A stretch of 64,000 nucleotides of DNA from JBEVJC01 sp040510375 (GTDB lineage: Bacteria; Bacteroidota; Bacteroidia; Chitinophagales; Chitinophagaceae). Each line of letters begins with the position of its first letter. The first letter of the stretch is position 1. A program made the position numbers and the translations under genes. The notes below the pieces were generated by a model that saw only the letters and a list, made by a program, of their open reading frames with translations, searched no databases and had not been told where the DNA came from. The DNA is taken from assembly GCA_040510375.1 (NCBI GenBank), contig JBEVJC010000012.1, forward strand, positions 248,001-312,000, in the 5' to 3' direction. This document shows positions 34,043-42,561 of this stretch, in pieces.

Positions 34043-34604
34043 GTTTACCTCCGTTGTTTATTTCCATTATGGCATCGATGATTCCAACGTTTGCTCCGCA
34101 ACGACAGAGGTTGCCACTCATGAGCTCTTTTACTTCTTCCCTGGTTTTTGCGCGGCCTTCTTTCATCATTCCGATAGCGCTGCAGATTTGTCCGGGTGTA
34201 CAATAGCCACACTGAAAGGCATCGTGGTCAATAAAGGCCTGTTGAAGCGGGTGTAATCCATTCTCTCCGGCAATACCTTCAATGGTGGTGATGGACGAAC
34301 CATTTTTCATAACCGTCAGGGTAAGGCAGCTTAGTATTCTTTTGCCGTCACATAAAACCGTACAGGCGCCGCACTGACCATGGTCGCATCCTTTTTTGGT
34401 GCCAGTAAGGTCAAGCTGTTCGCGGAGGGTATCGATCAGACTGGTCCATGGTGAAACAGTCACCTGTTGTTCGGTCCCATTTATGGTAAAATTGACTTCG
34501 CTGGTTGCGGAAATCTGTTCTGTGGAAATGTCGGGGGTTGAAATTGGTAGTTCCATGCGCAGTTGATCTATTAGTTTGCAATACATGGTATAATTAAGGA
34601 TCAT
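34035..34604 (-). CDS. 2Fe-2S subunit of the molybdenum hydroxylase (PaoA-like)
   Basis: A protein of up to 189 residues with both expected clusters. The plant-ferredoxin-like cluster uses Cys73, Cys78, Cys81 and Cys93 (GCDHGQCGACTVLCDG). The second, helical-domain cluster uses Cys132, Cys135, Cys167 and Cys169 (QCGYCTPGQ, LCRCG). About 35 N-terminal residues precede the ferredoxin domain; no twin-arginine motif is present, unlike periplasmic PaoA, so a cytoplasmic location is likely. Starts at 34604, 34586 and 34556 are possible and the sequence does not decide. It is the first gene of the molybdenum train. Confidence 0.93.
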   Translation of the reverse strand: MILNYTMYCKLIDQLRMELPISTPDISTEQISATSEVNFTINGTEQQVTVSPWTSLIDTLREQLDLTGTKKGCDHGQCGACTVLCDGKRILSCLTLTVMKNGSSITTIEGIAGENGLHPLQQAFIDHDAFQCGYCTPGQICSAIGMMKEGRAKTREEVKELMSGNLCRCGANVGIIDAIMEINNGGKHE

Positions 34605-34786
34605 GCCAGACCGAAACTGCGCGGAAGATTAACGAAATCCGCCATAGCAGGGCATCGGAGGCCGACTTTAATGAATGCCGGAACCCCGGGCAGAAAAGAA
34701 TTACCCAACTTAAGTCCGGGGTGTTACCTGCTTCCTCCCGCCGCTGTTTACCAGCTGGTCTGTATCTTTAATGATCTGTTCAACTT

Positions 34787-35560
34787 ATGAAGTTTGAAAC
34801 CCATATACCTAACGAGGCACTCCGCCCGTATGTAAAGGCACTGGTTATATCCGAACAAGCGGGGGGACAGGTTTATACGGTATTGCCGGATACTTCCCTG
34901 GTTATTGGCATACAGTATCGGGGTGGACTGAGTTTGCAACGCGACGGACAATTTATCCGGCTTGACTCTTCCGGGATCACCGGTTTGCAGGACCGGTTTA
35001 ATATTTTTAAAAACGAGTCGGATACTTCTTCAGTACTGATCTATTTCACACCCACCGGTGCCTCTGCCTTTTTAGCCGGTGCTACTTATTCTGTATTTGG
35101 AGAGAGTGTTGGTCTGGAAGAGTTATTTTCCAGAAGTCTGGTAGAAAAGCTGAGAGAAGAGCTTTCCGTTTCGTCAAACGACACGGATCGGATTTTAACT
35201 GTTGAACGTTTTCTATTATCAGCGTTAAAGAGGCGGGAGACCGATCCGCTCATCAATGAATCCATAAGGATCATCACAAGGTCGAACGGGCTGATCCGCA
35301 TCAATGAACTTTACAATAAACTTCATATTTCTGCCAGTCCGTTTGAAAAACGATTCCGGTCGGTTGTGGGTGCCACCCCGAAAAAATTTGTTTCCATCGT
35401 TCGCCTGAAGTCGACCCTTGCATTATATCCGCGCGCCAACTCCCTCACGGACCTGGCTCACAGGGCCGGTTATTATGACCAGGCACATTTTATCCATCAA
35501 TTCGGGAAGATGACCGGACAAACTCCCCATTTGTATTTTTCCTCCCTTCGAAAAGGATAA
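34787..35560 (+). CDS. AraC-type helix-turn-helix regulator
   Basis: A 257-residue regulator. The N-terminal 100 residues look like the DUF6597 type sensor (MKFETHIPNEALRPYVKALVISE, YTVLPDTSLVIGIQYRGGL). The C terminus has the two AraC helix-turn-helix units, IRINELYNKLHISASPFEKRFRSVVGATPKKF and LTDLAHRAGYYDQAHFIHQFGKMTGQTPHLYF. It is divergently placed next to the first gene of the molybdenum train (182 bp gap), so it may regulate that train or its own downstream genes. Confidence 0.9.
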   Translation: MKFETHIPNEALRPYVKALVISEQAGGQVYTVLPDTSLVIGIQYRGGLSLQRDGQFIRLDSSGITGLQDRFNIFKNESDTSSVLIYFTPTGASAFLAGATYSVFGESVGLEELFSRSLVEKLREELSVSSNDTDRILTVERFLLSALKRRETDPLINESIRIITRSNGLIRINELYNKLHISASPFEKRFRSVVGATPKKFVSIVRLKSTLALYPRANSLTDLAHRAGYYDQAHFIHQFGKMTGQTPHLYFSSLRKG

Positions 35561-35634
35561 ACGGTTTTTTACAATTCCAGGGAATCTGTTCCGGCGAATT
35601 TTGCCATACATCATTATTGATGCGATTACTAAAA

Positions 35635-36048
35635 ATGAAAAATATGTTAACTCTCCAGGACATTTTATCGGCACACAGTAAGGTTAAAACCGGCGCAGAC
35701 TTTCCTGCCTATATTGAAACGCTGCGTAAACTGGGCGTAACCGGGTATGAATTTTTCGTGGCAGATGGCCACCTGGTTTTCCAAGATTCCAATGGGCTGA
35801 AATTGAAAAGTGAAGCAAAATATCCGGTGCAGGCAGTGGCTGCCAATTCAGATACAGCAAGGCTTACAGCCGACCTGAAAATACACCAGGCGGGCGGATC
35901 CGGCTTCCTTACCTTTTGCGGGCAGGCTGCCGGTGCGGGGGTACATAACTGGATAGTTGATATCCCGGCCATGACCTGTACTTATTATAATACCAACGGT
36001 GATGCGATGCTTCAGGAAGTGATTCCGGCCATGTTGAATTCCGATTAA
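35635..36048 (+). CDS. DUF1398-family protein
   Basis: A protein of about 137 residues, starting at ATG 35635 or at neighbouring Met codons 35620 or 35644, which the sequence does not separate. The pattern LTLQDILSAHSKVKTGADFPAYIETLRKLGVTGYEFFVADGHLVFQ is characteristic of DUF1398 (YbcV type). Function is unknown; proteins of this family are cytoplasmic and small. It sits 74 bp after the AraC-type regulator on the same strand and 48 bp before a symporter gene. Confidence 0.8.
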   Translation: MKNMLTLQDILSAHSKVKTGADFPAYIETLRKLGVTGYEFFVADGHLVFQDSNGLKLKSEAKYPVQAVAANSDTARLTADLKIHQAGGSGFLTFCGQAAGAGVHNWIVDIPAMTCTYYNTNGDAMLQEVIPAMLNSD

Positions 36049-36096
36049 TAAAAACTATATCTTCGAAATTCAAGATACAACGAAATCGCTTTCATT

Positions 36097-37767
36097 ATGA
36101 ATTCTCTGGACCCTAAGGACTACTTCGTATTTCTCGTCTATTTTATTATTGTTGCCGGTTACGGATACTGGATTTACCGGCGGAAAAAATCAAAGGAAAT
36201 CAGCAGTAAGGATTACTTCCTGGCGGAAGGATCGCTGACATGGTGGGCCATCGGCGCCTCACTGATCGCCTCCAATATTTCTGCAGAGCAATTTATCGGG
36301 ATGAGCGGAAGCGGGTTTAAAATGGGACTGGCCATCGCCGCCTATGAATGGCTTGCTGCTGTTACGCTGATTATTGTAGCCGTTTTTTTTATTCCGGTTT
36401 ACCTGAAGAACAAGATTTATACCATGCCGCAATTCCTGCACCAGCGGTATAATGGAACGGTGGCGATGATCATGGCCATTTTCTGGTTACTGCTGTATGT
36501 GGTGGTAAACCTGACCGCAATCCTTTATCTGGGTGCAATTGCAATCAATGAAATTTCGGGAATCAACCTGCAGGTTTGTATGCTGTTCCTGGCAGTATTC
36601 GCCATTATTATTACCCTGGGTGGGATGAAGGTGATCGGTTATACCGATGTGATCCAGGTGACCGTACTTGTACTGGGCGGGCTGATCACTACCTATATTG
36701 CCGTAACCATGGTGGCTGAGAAAACAGGCAGCAGCGGATTGCTGAACGGGCTTAGCATCATGAAGGACAGGGCGAGTGATCATTTTGAGCTGATCTTCAG
36801 CCGGGATAATCCCAATTATATGGACCTCCCCGGACTTACTATCCTGATTGGTGGTATGTGGATCGTGAACCTGAATTACTGGGGATGTAACCAATACATT
36901 ACGCAACGCGCACTGGGAGCGGATCTGAAGACCGCCCGGAATGGTATTCTTTTCGCATCCTTTATCAAATTACTGATGCCGGTGATCGTGGTGTTACCTG
37001 GCATTGCCGCGTTTGTGTTATACAAGGAAGGGTATTTCCAGTCCGAAATGTTGCATAATGGTGAACTGAATCCAGACCGCGCCTATCCGGTTTTATTGAA
37101 TATCCTCCCGGTGGGAGTGAAGGGTCTGGCCTTTGCAGCTCTCACAGCGGCAATCGTGGCATCACTTGCCGGTAAAGCAAACAGTATCGCTACCATTTTT
37201 TCCCTCGATATTTATAAGAAGAATATAAACCCCAATGCAAGTGAAAAACAGTTGGTAAAAATTGGTAAGATCACCGTGATCGTAGCACTGATTATTGCGG
37301 CCCTGATTTCACCATTGCTGGGTATTGAAAAGAAAGGTGGATTCCAGTATATCCAGGAGTACACCGGTTTTGTAAGTCCGGGTATTTTTGCCATGTTCAT
37401 CCTGGGTTTCTTCTGGAAAAAAACCACGTCCAATGCAGCGTTGTTTGCGACCGTCGGTGGTTTTGTAATGTCACTTATCCTGAAGGTCCTGCCGATTTAT
37501 GCCGACCTGTCCTTCCTGGCTCCATACGGATTCTCCAAGGCAAACGATAAGGGAGTATACGAAATTCCATTCCTTGACCGCATGGGATTTGTCTTCCTGT
37601 TCTGTGTACTGGGAATGTATATCATCAGTAAACTTGACCTGAAACGCGGAGTGAAAGCAAAGGGATTGGAGATCGACCGGGGAATGTTCAAAACCCATCC
37701 TGCATTTGTAGTGGGGTCGCTGATCGTGTTGGGAATTATTGCAGCGCTGTATACCATCTTCTATTAG
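36097..37767 (+). CDS. Sodium/solute symporter, SGLT-like
   Basis: A 556-residue integral membrane protein with about 13-14 hydrophobic segments. The segment LIASNISAEQFIGMSGSGFKMGLAIAAYEW is the hallmark of the SLC5/SSS family and is very like the bacterial Na+/galactose transporter vSGLT. Other conserved blocks are NLTAILYLGAIAI, LTAAIVASLAGKANSIATIFSLDIYKK and GFFWKKTTSNAALFATVGG. It should import a sugar or other polar solute with Na+; the substrate is not readable. A terminator follows at 37802-37846, so the gene closes its transcription unit. Confidence 0.9.
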   Translation: MNSLDPKDYFVFLVYFIIVAGYGYWIYRRKKSKEISSKDYFLAEGSLTWWAIGASLIASNISAEQFIGMSGSGFKMGLAIAAYEWLAAVTLIIVAVFFIPVYLKNKIYTMPQFLHQRYNGTVAMIMAIFWLLLYVVVNLTAILYLGAIAINEISGINLQVCMLFLAVFAIIITLGGMKVIGYTDVIQVTVLVLGGLITTYIAVTMVAEKTGSSGLLNGLSIMKDRASDHFELIFSRDNPNYMDLPGLTILIGGMWIVNLNYWGCNQYITQRALGADLKTARNGILFASFIKLLMPVIVVLPGIAAFVLYKEGYFQSEMLHNGELNPDRAYPVLLNILPVGVKGLAFAALTAAIVASLAGKANSIATIFSLDIYKKNINPNASEKQLVKIGKITVIVALIIAALISPLLGIEKKGGFQYIQEYTGFVSPGIFAMFILGFFWKKTTSNAALFATVGGFVMSLILKVLPIYADLSFLAPYGFSKANDKGVYEIPFLDRMGFVFLFCVLGMYIISKLDLKRGVKAKGLEIDRGMFKTHPAFVVGSLIVLGIIAALYTIFY

Positions 37768-37801
37768 TAGCAACGGATCCTATCCGGAGATCAATATAAG
37801 G

Positions 37802-37846
37802 GCGAGTGTGTTTTCTCTTTAAGGGAGAATACACTCGCTTTTTTTA
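37802..37846 (+). terminator. Terminator after the symporter gene
   Basis: A GC-rich hairpin with arms gcgagtgtgttttctc and gagaatacactcgc (37802 to 37838) followed by seven T. It begins 35 bp after the symporter stop, and 15 bp before the first tandem copy at 37853. Confidence 0.88.
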
Positions 37847-37852
37847 CAGGGG

Positions 37853-37984
37853 AATAATCAGGAGGGAATGGTCCCGGGTTCTATCACCATTGCCTTTCCG
37901 GTAGTTGGGAAAAATGGAAATAATCAGGAGGGAATGGTCTCGGGCTTCTTCTCCATCACTTTACCGATCCGGGGATGGAGTAAC
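37853..37984. repeat. Diverged tandem duplication, 66-bp period, at the Rrf2 gene end
   Basis: Copy A (from 37853) and copy B (from 37919) both start aataatcaggagggaatggtc. After that, copy A has cccgggttct and copy B has tcgggcttct; the rest, to 'atggag', is recognisable but with several indels. Copy B contains the stop codon (37924-37926) and the last residues of the Rrf2 gene, so copy A looks like a duplicated 3' end that has drifted. Confidence 0.7.
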
Positions 37985-38427
37985 ATTGCTTCCAGCACCC
38001 TTGCTGCTTCTTTTTCCGGACTCACCAGGCTGTGCAGGGTTACCTGGTTCAGTAACTGGTCAACGGTGTACTGGATCATCTGCCAGAGAGAACGTGCGGT
38101 GCAGTCGACCGAATTGGTACAAAGTTCAAGTCCACCGGAATGCGACTGGCAGAACTCTTCACTGAAAAGCGCGCCCCCCAGTGCTTTCAATACCTGGTTG
38201 ATATTAATGTCAGTGGCTGGTCGGGCAAGGATATAACCTCCCTTGGTTCCCTTGGTACTATTGATAAAACCGGCAAGGCGGAGTAACCGCGTCAGTTTGG
38301 CCACATAGTGGGGGCTCAGACCTTCCGCATCACTTAGCTGCGGAATACTCATACCTACGGTAGACTTACAACCCGCGATCCTGATCAAAACGCGTAAACC
38401 ATATTCTTCCTGGGAGGTGATCTTCAT
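37924..38427 (-). CDS. Rrf2-family regulator with IscR-like Cys cluster
   Basis: A 167-residue winged-helix regulator. The DNA-binding domain reads MKITSQEEYGLRVLIRIAG, IPQLSDAEGLSPHYVAKLTRLLRLAGFINSTKGTKGGYILAR. Cys93, Cys103 and Cys109 (FCQSHSGGLELCTNSVDCTARSLW) form a C-x9-C-x5-C set close to the IscR cluster ligands. It is 3' of the suf genes with a 19-bp gap to the DUF59 gene, so it may sense Fe-S status and regulate the suf operon. Regulation is inference. The C terminus overlaps a tandem-duplicated segment. Confidence 0.85.
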   Translation of the reverse strand: MKITSQEEYGLRVLIRIAGCKSTVGMSIPQLSDAEGLSPHYVAKLTRLLRLAGFINSTKGTKGGYILARPATDININQVLKALGGALFSEEFCQSHSGGLELCTNSVDCTARSLWQMIQYTVDQLLNQVTLHSLVSPEKEAARVLEAMLLHPRIGKVMEKKPETIPS

Positions 38428-38446
38428 GAGATACTTTTAAAAAAAA

Positions 38447-38758
38447 TTACATGAATCCCAGTTCCAGCTGGGCAGTTTCCGACATCATTGATTTATTCCA
38501 GGCAGGTGTCCAGGTTACAGACACATATACGTCATTAACCCCTTCAATAGCCCGGACTTTCTGGTCCACCTCGATCGGTAATGACTGTGCGGCCGGGCAG
38601 CTGGGTGCCGTAAGGGTCATTACGATCTGCACATTACTAATGGGCATAATCTCCACTTCATATACAAGCCCGAGTTCGTAAATATTTACCGGAAGCTCCG
38701 GATCAAATATGGTTTTCAGGCATTCGATCACCTTATCTTTTAATTCCTGGTTGTCCAT
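38447..38758 (-). CDS. DUF59 (MIP18/SufT-like) Fe-S assembly protein
   Basis: A 103-residue protein. Motifs LKDKVIECLKTIFDPELPVNIYELGLVYEVEI and MTLTAPSCPAAQSLPIEVDQKV are the DUF59 pattern with the conserved Cys in the PSCPAA block. The family helps Fe-S cluster maturation (SufT, CIA2). The ATG at 38758 shares one base with the sufE stop (TGATG), a clear sign of translational coupling; a GTG one codon earlier is less likely. It is downstream of sufE and upstream of the Rrf2 gene. Confidence 0.9.
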   Translation of the reverse strand: MDNQELKDKVIECLKTIFDPELPVNIYELGLVYEVEIMPISNVQIVMTLTAPSCPAAQSLPIEVDQKVRAIEGVNDVYVSVTWTPAWNKSMMSETAQLELGFM

Positions 38759-39195
38759 CACATTTCATTTTTGACTTTAAAAGCCAGTGCGAAATTTTTC
38801 ATTTGTCTCAACATTGCCAGCAATCCGTTTGAACGGGTCTGGGCCAGATGAGTGGTCATTCCAATCTCCTTTAAAAAATCCAGTTGTGCTTCCAGGATTT
38901 CGTCGGGCCGGTGGCCGGACAAAACGCGGATCAGCATACTGATCAGCCCTTTTACGATCACGGTATTACTATCGGCCTGGAAAAAAACGCGGCCATCGCG
39001 GTAAGATGCGGTAAGCCATACCGTGCTCTGGCATCCCTTCACCATATTTTCTTCCACTTTGAATTCATCAGCAAGCGCGGGAAGTTTTTTCCCGAGATCA
39101 ATAATGTATTCATATTTCTCTTCCCAGGTATCGAAGAGTCCGAATTCTTCCACGATTTCCTTCTCCGTATCCCGTATGTTTAACGTCTCACTCAT
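38758..39195 (-). CDS. sufE: Sulfur-acceptor protein SufE
   Basis: A 145-residue protein. TWEEKYEYIIDLGKKLPAL at the front and MVKGCQSTVWLTASYRDGRVFF with Cys55, the persulfide-accepting Cys, identify SufE. It takes persulfide from SufS and passes it to the SufBCD scaffold. It lies 9 bp downstream of sufS on the minus strand and its stop overlaps the DUF59 start. Confidence 0.95.
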   Translation of the reverse strand: MSETLNIRDTEKEIVEEFGLFDTWEEKYEYIIDLGKKLPALADEFKVEENMVKGCQSTVWLTASYRDGRVFFQADSNTVIVKGLISMLIRVLSGHRPDEILEAQLDFLKEIGMTTHLAQTRSNGLLAMLRQMKNFALAFKVKNEM

Positions 39196-39204
39196 CTTAT
39201 TATT

Positions 39205-40452
39205 CTACGATAACATTTTAATTGCTTTCTGTAAAGCGGCAACCAGCTGGTCCACCTCTTCAAACGTATTATACATGGCAAAGGATGCACGAACCGTACC
39301 GGGTATACAATACCGGTCCATCAATGGTTGCGCGCAATGGTTACCTGTCCGCACAGCGATACCCTGGTTGTCAAGAAGTACACCAATATCTGCTGGATGC
39401 ACCTGGTCTATCACAAAGGATACTACGCTTGCTTTATGGCTTCCCCGTCCCACGATCTTCAATCCAGGCAGGGCTTCCAGTTTTGCGGTAGCATATTCCA
39501 CCAGCTCCTGCTCATGCATTGCCACTTTTTCCTTGCCAACTTCCTTTACAAAATCCATAGCCGCTTTAAAGGCGATCACATCGGCAATATTGGGAGTGCC
39601 TGCTTCAAACTTATAAGGCAGTTCGTTATAGGTGGTTTTTTCAAAAGTCACTTCCTTTATCATCTCACCACCGCCACGGTAAACCGGCATCGCTTCAAGG
39701 ATGGCGCGTTTACCATAAAGGATCCCAACGCCGGTAGGTCCATATAATTTATGTGCCGACATCACAAAAAAATCACAATCCATGTCCTGCACATCAATGT
39801 CCAGATGTACACTTGACTGTGCTCCATCCACCAGGGTTACCGCTCCGGCTTTATGCGCCATTGCGATAATCTGTTTAACGGGATTAACGGTGCCAAGCGC
39901 ATTGGAAACATGCACAAGGGACACCATTTTTGTGCGTGGACCAAGCAGTGATTCATATACATCCAGTTCCAGTTCTCCGCTTTCACTCACCGGGATTACC
40001 TTCAATACCGCCTTTTTCTCCAGGCAAAGCAGCTGCCAGGGAACAATATTGGAATGGTGTTCCATACCGGTGACGATGATTTCATCACCTTCCCCGATAT
40101 TGGCCCGGCCCCAGGTAGAAGCCACCAGGTTAATACCATCGGTGGTGCCGGAAGTAAAAATCACTTCTTCACGTGAAGGCGCATTGATAAATGCTTTCGC
40201 AGTATCGCGGGTAGCTTCGAATGCAGCGGTTGCTTCCTCTGCAAGGGTGTGGATGCCACGATGGATATTGGCATTGTAACCGGTATAATAATTTACCAGT
40301 GCGTCGATCACCACCTGTGGTTTCTGGGTAGTGGCGGCGTTATCGAGATAGATCAACGGCCGGCCCTTTACTTCCCGCTGCAGGACAGGAAACTGTTTGC
40401 GGATTTCTTCCACATTGAGCAGGTTGTTTGCGGGTGCCGTTAATGTTGTCAT
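39205..40452 (-). CDS. sufS: Cysteine desulfurase SufS
   Basis: A 415-residue class V aminotransferase fold enzyme. The pyridoxal phosphate Lys is in SAHKLYGPTGVGILYGKR, and the catalytic Cys is in RTGNHCAQPLMDRYCIPG near residue 375. The start VEEIRKQFPVLQREVKGRPLIYLDNAATTQKPQVV is typical of SufS. It provides sulfur for Fe-S clusters. Its start codon overlaps the sufD stop in an ATGA arrangement. Confidence 0.96.
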   Translation of the reverse strand: MTTLTAPANNLLNVEEIRKQFPVLQREVKGRPLIYLDNAATTQKPQVVIDALVNYYTGYNANIHRGIHTLAEEATAAFEATRDTAKAFINAPSREEVIFTSGTTDGINLVASTWGRANIGEGDEIIVTGMEHHSNIVPWQLLCLEKKAVLKVIPVSESGELELDVYESLLGPRTKMVSLVHVSNALGTVNPVKQIIAMAHKAGAVTLVDGAQSSVHLDIDVQDMDCDFFVMSAHKLYGPTGVGILYGKRAILEAMPVYRGGGEMIKEVTFEKTTYNELPYKFEAGTPNIADVIAFKAAMDFVKEVGKEKVAMHEQELVEYATAKLEALPGLKIVGRGSHKASVVSFVIDQVHPADIGVLLDNQGIAVRTGNHCAQPLMDRYCIPGTVRASFAMYNTFEEVDQLVAALQKAIKMLS

Positions 40453-41753
40453 TCTTCTGTGCTTAAACGTTGGATGATCAATTCTTCCACATATGCCCGG
40501 ATGGCTGCCGGTTTAATCTGGCTCAGCACATCCATGGCAAAACCCTGGAGTAATAAAGCCATGGCTGCCTGGTGGGGAATACCCCTCGACTGCAGGTAGA
40601 ACAGGCCTTCAGGATCCAGGCTTCCGATGGTACAGCCATGTGAGCATTTAACATCATCGGCGTAGATCTCCAGCTGAGGTTTGGTATTAACGCTGGCTGT
40701 ATCGGATAACAGGATGTTTTTGTTGGACTGGAAAGCGTTGGTCTTCTGGGCATCTTTGCGAACCATCACCTTACCATTGAATACGCCGGTAGAGTTATCA
40801 TCCAGCACCCCTTTATACAGTTCATTACTTTCGCAATTGGGAACAGCATGGTCAACCAGCGTATGATTATCGATATGACTGTTGCCGCGTTGCAGGTACA
40901 GGCCATATAAATGGGCTTCCGCAAATGGGGCTTCAAGTATTGCATGCAGGTTATTCCGAACCAGGTTGCCATTAAGCGAAATGGTGACAGCCTGCGAAAA
41001 ACTTTTACCAACCTGCCTGATATGCGTGGTGCTTACCTGGCTGGCATGGGTGGTATCCTGTTGGATCTTGTAATAAAAAAAATGCGCGTCCTGCTCTACC
41101 ACGATCTCCATTACCTGGTTGGTAATACTGTCACTTGCGCCGAGGGTATGATAGGTCTCTACAATTTCCAGTTCAGCATGTTCGGCCACATAGACAAGGC
41201 TACGGGGTTGCGAAAGGACTGCTTCGGACCTTGAATCGGTGATATTATAAATGTAAACAGGGTGCTCCACCACCTTATTCTTCCGGGCATGAATAAAAAC
41301 TGCCCCATGTACAAAGGCCGTGTTGAGGGCATTGATGCCATCCTTCAGGAACCTTGCACTATGATTGAAATTTTTTGCAACGATATCGCTGAATTCATTG
41401 CCGGCAGCTTCTTCCAGGCTGATTACCGAAAGGGATGGCGAGAGAATAGTAGATAATCCTGTGCTGTAAACACCATCTACAAACACCAGCTGGTTTGCAT
41501 TTGCATAACCCGGTAACTGGAAGGTTTCAAAATCTTCTACCGATACTGAAGCCGGCACATGGTCGGCCATAAGAAAATCCTTGTTGAAAATTCCACCTAC
41601 CCGGGTGTATTTCCATTCTTCATTCTTTACGGTTGGAATGCCCAGCTTATTGTAAGAATCAAACGCCTGCTGGCGGATGCCCGACAAGCTGCTGTCTTTT
41701 CCGGCCAACTGGATCTCATTAAACTTTTCCTTTAAATAGGCGCTATTGTTCAT
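40449..41753 (-). CDS. sufD: Fe-S cluster scaffold subunit SufD
   Basis: A 434-residue SufD with a helical N terminus (EKFNEIQLAGKDSSLSGIRQQAFDSYNKLGIPTVKNEEWKYT) and a right-handed beta-helix core. DNSTGVFNGKVMVRKDAQKTNAFQSNKNILLSD and DVKCSHGCTIGSLDPEGLFYLQSRG are conserved. It forms the SufBC2D complex. It is between sufC (21-bp gap) and sufS (overlap). Confidence 0.95.
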   Translation of the reverse strand: MNNSAYLKEKFNEIQLAGKDSSLSGIRQQAFDSYNKLGIPTVKNEEWKYTRVGGIFNKDFLMADHVPASVSVEDFETFQLPGYANANQLVFVDGVYSTGLSTILSPSLSVISLEEAAGNEFSDIVAKNFNHSARFLKDGINALNTAFVHGAVFIHARKNKVVEHPVYIYNITDSRSEAVLSQPRSLVYVAEHAELEIVETYHTLGASDSITNQVMEIVVEQDAHFFYYKIQQDTTHASQVSTTHIRQVGKSFSQAVTISLNGNLVRNNLHAILEAPFAEAHLYGLYLQRGNSHIDNHTLVDHAVPNCESNELYKGVLDDNSTGVFNGKVMVRKDAQKTNAFQSNKNILLSDTASVNTKPQLEIYADDVKCSHGCTIGSLDPEGLFYLQSRGIPHQAAMALLLQGFAMDVLSQIKPAAIRAYVEELIIQRLSTEE

Positions 41754-41774
41754 TGGTCAAATACGGTTATATAA

Positions 41775-42539
41775 TTATGCTTCCACTTCCTGGGACATCT
41801 CATTCTTGATGAAATCGTATCCTTTTTCTTCCAGTTCAAGAGCGAGTTCCTTGGTGCCGGATTTTACAATCCGTCCATTGTACAACACGTGTACGAAGTC
41901 GGGGACAAGGTAGTCGAGTAAACGCTGGTAGTGCGTAATTGCAAGCACTGCATTATCCTTGTTTCGTAATTTATTTACGCCATTGGCTACTACGCGGATG
42001 GCATCGATATCAAGACCTGAATCGGTTTCATCAAGAATGGCCAGCCGCGGATTGAGCATCGCCATCTGGAAGATTTCGTTACGTTTTTTCTCACCACCGG
42101 AAAAACCTTCGTTGAGCGAGCGACTCAGCATGGACTGGTCCATTTCCATCAGGGCCATTTTTTCTTTCATCATTTTCAGAAAGCCAACTGCGTCCAGCGG
42201 TTCCTGACCACGGTATTTGCGGATTTCATTAACGGCGGTCTTAACGAAATTGGTGGTGCTTAGACCCGGGATTTCTACCGGATATTGAAAACCGAGAAAT
42301 ACTCCTTCAGCTGCCCTTGCTTCGGGAGAGAGGTCGAGGAGATCCTTACCCTCGAAGGTCACGGACCCACCGGTAACGATATAATCCTGACGTCCGGCCA
42401 GTACGGAGGCCAGGGTGCTCTTGCCGGACCCGTTTGGTCCCATGATAGCATGTACTTCACCTGGTTTAATATCCAGGTTGATCCCTTTCAGGATTTGTTT
42501 TCCCTCAATACCTGCCTGTAAATTTTGAATACGCAACAT
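41775..42539 (-). CDS. sufC: Fe-S assembly ATPase SufC
   Basis: A 254-residue ABC-type ATPase with Walker A AIMGPNGSGKSTLASVL, signature EGFSGGEKKRNEIFQM, and Walker B LAILDETDSGLDIDAI. The EKKRNEI variant and DSGLDIDA are SufC-specific. It drives cluster assembly by ATP hydrolysis on the SufB/SufD scaffold. It is 22 bp downstream of sufB. Confidence 0.97.
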   Translation of the reverse strand: MLRIQNLQAGIEGKQILKGINLDIKPGEVHAIMGPNGSGKSTLASVLAGRQDYIVTGGSVTFEGKDLLDLSPEARAAEGVFLGFQYPVEIPGLSTTNFVKTAVNEIRKYRGQEPLDAVGFLKMMKEKMALMEMDQSMLSRSLNEGFSGGEKKRNEIFQMAMLNPRLAILDETDSGLDIDAIRVVANGVNKLRNKDNAVLAITHYQRLLDYLVPDFVHVLYNGRIVKSGTKELALELEEKGYDFIKNEMSQEVEA

Positions 42540-42561
42540 AAACTCTGCTTGTTTTTTATTT

